In this document: positions 61,202-64,000 of the stretch, in pieces
Numbering within the stretch: the stretch's first letter is position 1
Layout of the letters: every line of letters starts with the position of its first letter
From: Serinibacter salmoneus
Lineage (GTDB): Bacteria > Actinomycetota > Actinomycetes > Actinomycetales > Beutenbergiaceae
Length of the DNA stretch: 64,000 bases
Assembly (NCBI RefSeq): GCF_002563925.1
Contig: NZ_PDJD01000001.1
Span: forward strand, 3,168,973 to 3,232,972
Direction of reading: 5' to 3'
Program-made: the position numbers and the translations under genes
Notes under the pieces: model-generated
What the model was told of the DNA's origin: nothing
The model's input: only the letters and a program-made list of their open reading frames with translations
Database searches by the model: none

Positions 61202-62695
61202 ATGGGTTCGATGCTGATGCGCGGCGCGCGGCTGGTGGGACGCGACGGCGTCTGGGACGTGCGGGTCTCCCGCGGCGTGATCCGTGGCATCGACGCCCGC
61301 ATCCGCCCCGAACGAGGCGAGGAGACCCTCGATCTCGCCGGTCGCTGGCTCATCCCCGGCCTGTGGGACGCGCACGTGCACCTCATGCAGTGGGCGCAGG
61401 TCGCGCGCCGGTTCGACGTGAGCCCCGCCACCTCCGCCGCCGAGGCGGCCGAACTGGTCCGGCGATATGTCGCGCAGCACCCCGAGCGCGACGGCGTGCT
61501 GGTCGGCTTCGGGTACCGGGCCGCCACCTGGCCCGATCAGCCGAGCACGGAGATGCTGGATCAGGCCGCGCCGGGCCGCGCCGTCGTGCTCGTCTCCGGG
61601 GACCTGCACTCCGGCTGGTTCTCCACCCCGGCGCTGCACGCGTTCGAACGCCAGCCCGACCCCTCCGGCCTGGTGCGCGAGGAGGACTTCCTCACCGTCG
61701 CCAGTGCGCTGGACGGTGGCAGCGACCTCCAGCGGGACGCCTGGGTGCGTGAGGCCGCGGCCGAGGCCGCGACCCGCGGCCTGGTGGGCGTGGTGGACTT
61801 CGAGTCCGACGACCCGCGGCGGTGGGCCACCCGGATGACCGCCGCCGAGGCTGTCGAGGACCGCCCCGAGGGCTGGGCGCCCTACCCGCTGCGGGTGCGC
61901 GCCGCCGTCTGGCCCGATCACCTCGAGGACGTGCTGGCCGCCGGGCTGCGCGGGCGCAGCCCCCTGGGGAACGCGCTGGATGGCCGCGGCCACCCGATGG
62001 CTCGGCTGGCCACCCTCAAGGTCCTCTCCGACGGCGCCCTGAACACCCGCACCGCCTACTGCCACGACCCCTACCCCGGCGGCGGGTTCGGTGGGTTGAA
62101 CTACCAGCTCGCCGAACTCGTGGAGCTGATGAACCGCGCCCTGGAGGCCGACCTCAGCTGCAGCATCCACGCCATCGGCGACGCCGCCGCCGAGCAGGCG
62201 CTGCGCGCCTTCGAGGCCACCGGCGCCACCGGGTCTATCGAGCACGCCCAGCTGCTGTCCTGGGAGGACATCCCCCGGATGGCGGCCCTCGGGATCACCG
62301 CCTCGGTGCAGCCGGCGCACCTGCTGGACGACCGCGACGTCGCCGATGCGCTCTGGCCCGGTCGCGGCGATCGTGCCTTCCCGCTGGCCTCCCTCGTGGC
62401 CGCCGGGGTCCCGTTGATCTTCGGCTCGGATGCGCCGGTCTCACCGCTGGACCCGTGGCTGCAGATCTCCGCGGCCGTCACCCGCACCGGCGACGAGCGC
62501 GCCGCCTGGGGTCCCGAGCAGCGCCTGGGTGGCGAGGTGGCACTCGCCGCCGCCACCGGGCGCGGGGTGCGCCCCCGGGTGGGGGGCCGGGCGGATCTGG
62601 CGATCCTCGACGTCGACCCCCTCGCCGCCCCACCCGGCACCCGGGTGGCGGGCACCCTCATCGCGGGGGAGTGGACCCACCGGGCGATGGACTGA
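61202..62695 (+). CDS. Amidohydrolase (YtcJ-like)
   Basis: ATG at 61202 gives 497 aa. The metal site motifs are DAHVHL near residue 57, SIHAIGDAAAEQALRAFE and IFGSDAPVSPLDPWLQI. It belongs to the amidohydrolase_3/YtcJ group of cytoplasmic hydrolases of N-acyl or ring amides; the substrate is not evident. The extension upstream of 61202 runs through the repeat array and is rejected. Confidence 0.85.
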   Translation: MGSMLMRGARLVGRDGVWDVRVSRGVIRGIDARIRPERGEETLDLAGRWLIPGLWDAHVHLMQWAQVARRFDVSPATSAAEAAELVRRYVAQHPERDGVLVGFGYRAATWPDQPSTEMLDQAAPGRAVVLVSGDLHSGWFSTPALHAFERQPDPSGLVREEDFLTVASALDGGSDLQRDAWVREAAAEAATRGLVGVVDFESDDPRRWATRMTAAEAVEDRPEGWAPYPLRVRAAVWPDHLEDVLAAGLRGRSPLGNALDGRGHPMARLATLKVLSDGALNTRTAYCHDPYPGGGFGGLNYQLAELVELMNRALEADLSCSIHAIGDAAAEQALRAFEATGATGSIEHAQLLSWEDIPRMAALGITASVQPAHLLDDRDVADALWPGRGDRAFPLASLVAAGVPLIFGSDAPVSPLDPWLQISAAVTRTGDERAAWGPEQRLGGEVALAAATGRGVRPRVGGRADLAILDVDPLAAPPGTRVAGTLIAGEWTHRAMD

Positions 62696-62746
62696 GCCGG
62701 ATCGAGACGGACCGAGGGGGCGCCCTGAGCGCCCGGAGCGATCGGG

Positions 62747-63793
62747 TCAGGAGCCCGTCAGCACCCCCGCCAGCGCCGGCAGGGCCCGGGGGTCGGTCTG
62801 CAGCACGAGGGTGGTCACGCAGGTCTCCTCCCAGCGCCGCAGCTGGGCGGCGATGTCCGACGGCGTGCCCACCAGGGCGATCTCGCGCACCAGTTCGCTG
62901 GGCACCGCCGCCGCGGCGCGCGCCTTGTCCCCGGCCGCGTAGTGCGCGGCCACCTCCTGCAGTTCCTCGGCGAACCCGAGCCGCGCCATCGCCTCGCGGT
63001 GGAAGTTGTGACTGGAGGACCCCATCCCGCCCGCGTACAGCGCGAGGTGCGGTCGCAGCAGGTCCACCGCGGCCTCCACGCTCTCGGCCACGGCCAGCGG
63101 CACCGAGGCCGCCACCTCGAACTGTGAGACGTCCCGGGTGCCGGCGGCGCGCTTGGCGAACCCGGCCGCCAGCAGTTCCCGCGCCTGCGCGTCGGTGGCG
63201 GGGGAGAGGAACGCCGGCAGCCAGCCGTCGGCGATCTCCGCCGCCAGGGAGGTGTTCTTCGGGCCCTGCGCGGCCAGCAGGATCGGCAGATCGGCCCGCA
63301 GCGGGTGGATGTTGGCCTTGAGGGGCTTGCCCTGCCCGACGGCGCCGCTCACCTCCCCCGCAATCGGCAACGGGTAGTGGGGTCCGGGGGCGGTGACGGG
63401 GGCCTCACGGGCCAGCACGTCCCGCACGATCGCGATGTACTCCCGGGTGCGGGCCAGCGGCTTGGCGTAGGGCGCGCCGTACCAGCCCTCCACCACCTGC
63501 GGACCGGAGGCGCCGATGCCGAGCGCGAACCGGCCACCGGAGAGGTGGTCCAGGGTCATCGCGGCCATCGCGGTGGCGGTGGGGGTGCGGGCGGACATCT
63601 GCGCGATGCCCGTGGCCAGGCGGATCCGGGAGGTGCCGGCGCCCCACCACGCCAGCGGCGTGAACGCATCGGAACCGTAGGACTCGGCGGTCCACACCGA
63701 GTCCAGGCCCGCGCCGTCCGCCCAGGTCACCGCCTGCGCCATCCCGGCGGGTGGCCCGCCCGCCCAGTAGCCCGCGTGCAGCCCGAACCTCAT
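62747..63793 (-). CDS. LLM-class F420-dependent oxidoreductase
   Basis: ATG at 63793 gives 348 aa. The TIM-barrel pattern of the bacterial luciferase-like family is clear: MRFGLHAGYWAGG, WADGAGLDSVWTAESYGSDA, ARTPTATAMAAMTLDHLSGG, RFALGIGASGPQVVEGWYG. Actinobacterial members with this sequence style use coenzyme F420. The substrate is unknown. It is divergent from the antiporter gene. Confidence 0.88.
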   Translation of the reverse strand: MRFGLHAGYWAGGPPAGMAQAVTWADGAGLDSVWTAESYGSDAFTPLAWWGAGTSRIRLATGIAQMSARTPTATAMAAMTLDHLSGGRFALGIGASGPQVVEGWYGAPYAKPLARTREYIAIVRDVLAREAPVTAPGPHYPLPIAGEVSGAVGQGKPLKANIHPLRADLPILLAAQGPKNTSLAAEIADGWLPAFLSPATDAQARELLAAGFAKRAAGTRDVSQFEVAASVPLAVAESVEAAVDLLRPHLALYAGGMGSSSHNFHREAMARLGFAEELQEVAAHYAAGDKARAAAAVPSELVREIALVGTPSDIAAQLRRWEETCVTTLVLQTDPRALPALAGVLTGS

Positions 63794-63894
63794 GTCGCTC
63801 CCTCGCGTCCTGGCCGCACCTCGGTGTGCGGCACCCACTCGAACCTACGGCAGCGGCCGGGCGCAGGCGAGACGAGGGTCGTAATCTCGAGGGT

Positions 63895-64000
63895 ATGTCC
63901 CCCCTCGTCCTGGCGTCCGGTGCCGTGGGCATCATCCTGCTGGCAACGGCGCTCGCGCGCCGCACCGGGGTGGCCACGCCGCTCATCCTCGTGCTGATCG
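63895..64000 (+). CDS. Na+/H+ antiporter (CPA1/NhaP-like), N-terminus only
   Basis: The first 35 residues are visible: MSPLVLASGAVGIILLATAL and then ARRTGVATPLILVLI, the typical first helix and re-entrant segment of NhaP-type cation:proton antiporters. The gene runs off the window, so length and active residues cannot be checked. Confidence 0.6.
   Translation, partial: MSPLVLASGAVGIILLATALARRTGVATPLILVLI

Overview
The window is 64 kb of high-GC DNA with GTG starts, ATGA/GTGA start-stop overlaps, a type VII secretion locus with WXG100 proteins, a class Ib ribonucleotide reductase operon under NrdR-type boxes, an F420-type luciferase-like oxidoreductase and a Gdx exporter behind a guanidine-III riboswitch. 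Together these indicate an actinomycete, most likely an order Micrococcales soil or plant-litter organism; the genus cannot be fixed from sequence alone.

Positions 1 to about 10,615 are an accessory island. It is mosaic, partly lower in GC, and made of pieces of conjugative and plasmid elements: a 42-codon small ORF with its own terminator, a resolvase fragment with a res-like array, an intact IS5-family insertion in CTAG, a four-gene cassette of secreted and membrane proteins coupled to the broken end of a VirB4-like ATPase, a complete resolvase, an HTH antitoxin / zeta toxin pair, an ABC ATPase relic, a lipoprotein, a frameshifted ribbon-helix-helix gene, a Rep-like winged-helix gene and a toxin-like C-terminal scrap at the right edge. 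The left edge lies outside the window. No tRNA gene, attachment site or CRISPR array was found.

From 10,768 onward the sequence looks like core chromosome. In order: a TetR-controlled NAD(P)-binding protein and a prolyl-aminopeptidase-like hydrolase; a LacI-controlled CUT1 sugar importer ending in a GH120 beta-xylosidase (xylo-oligosaccharide use); a PAS protein; the riboswitch-gdx unit; a compact type VII secretion locus (EccC, two membrane proteins, EccD, EccB, two WXG100 proteins); a universal stress protein with an alanine/sodium symporter; an MpaB-type oxygenase; a DUF4037/DUF4125 pair; an extracytoplasmic flavin electron-transfer operon (ferric-reductase-like flavoprotein, FMN-carrying protein, ApbE flavin transferase) with a two-component system.

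The last third holds an orphan sugar-type tandem ABC ATPase, a roadblock/LC7 protein, two tandem OmpA-domain lipoproteins, a zinc metallopeptidase, a beta-propeller protein, an orphan arginine deiminase, hydrolases, a thioesterase, an ABC exporter, nrdHIEF, a GNAT protein, an amidohydrolase, an LLM oxidoreductase and the start of a Na+/H+ antiporter. A recurring oddity is intergenic tandem arrays with periods of 10, 22, 22 and 31 bp, close to whole helical turns; the two 22-bp arrays share a core.
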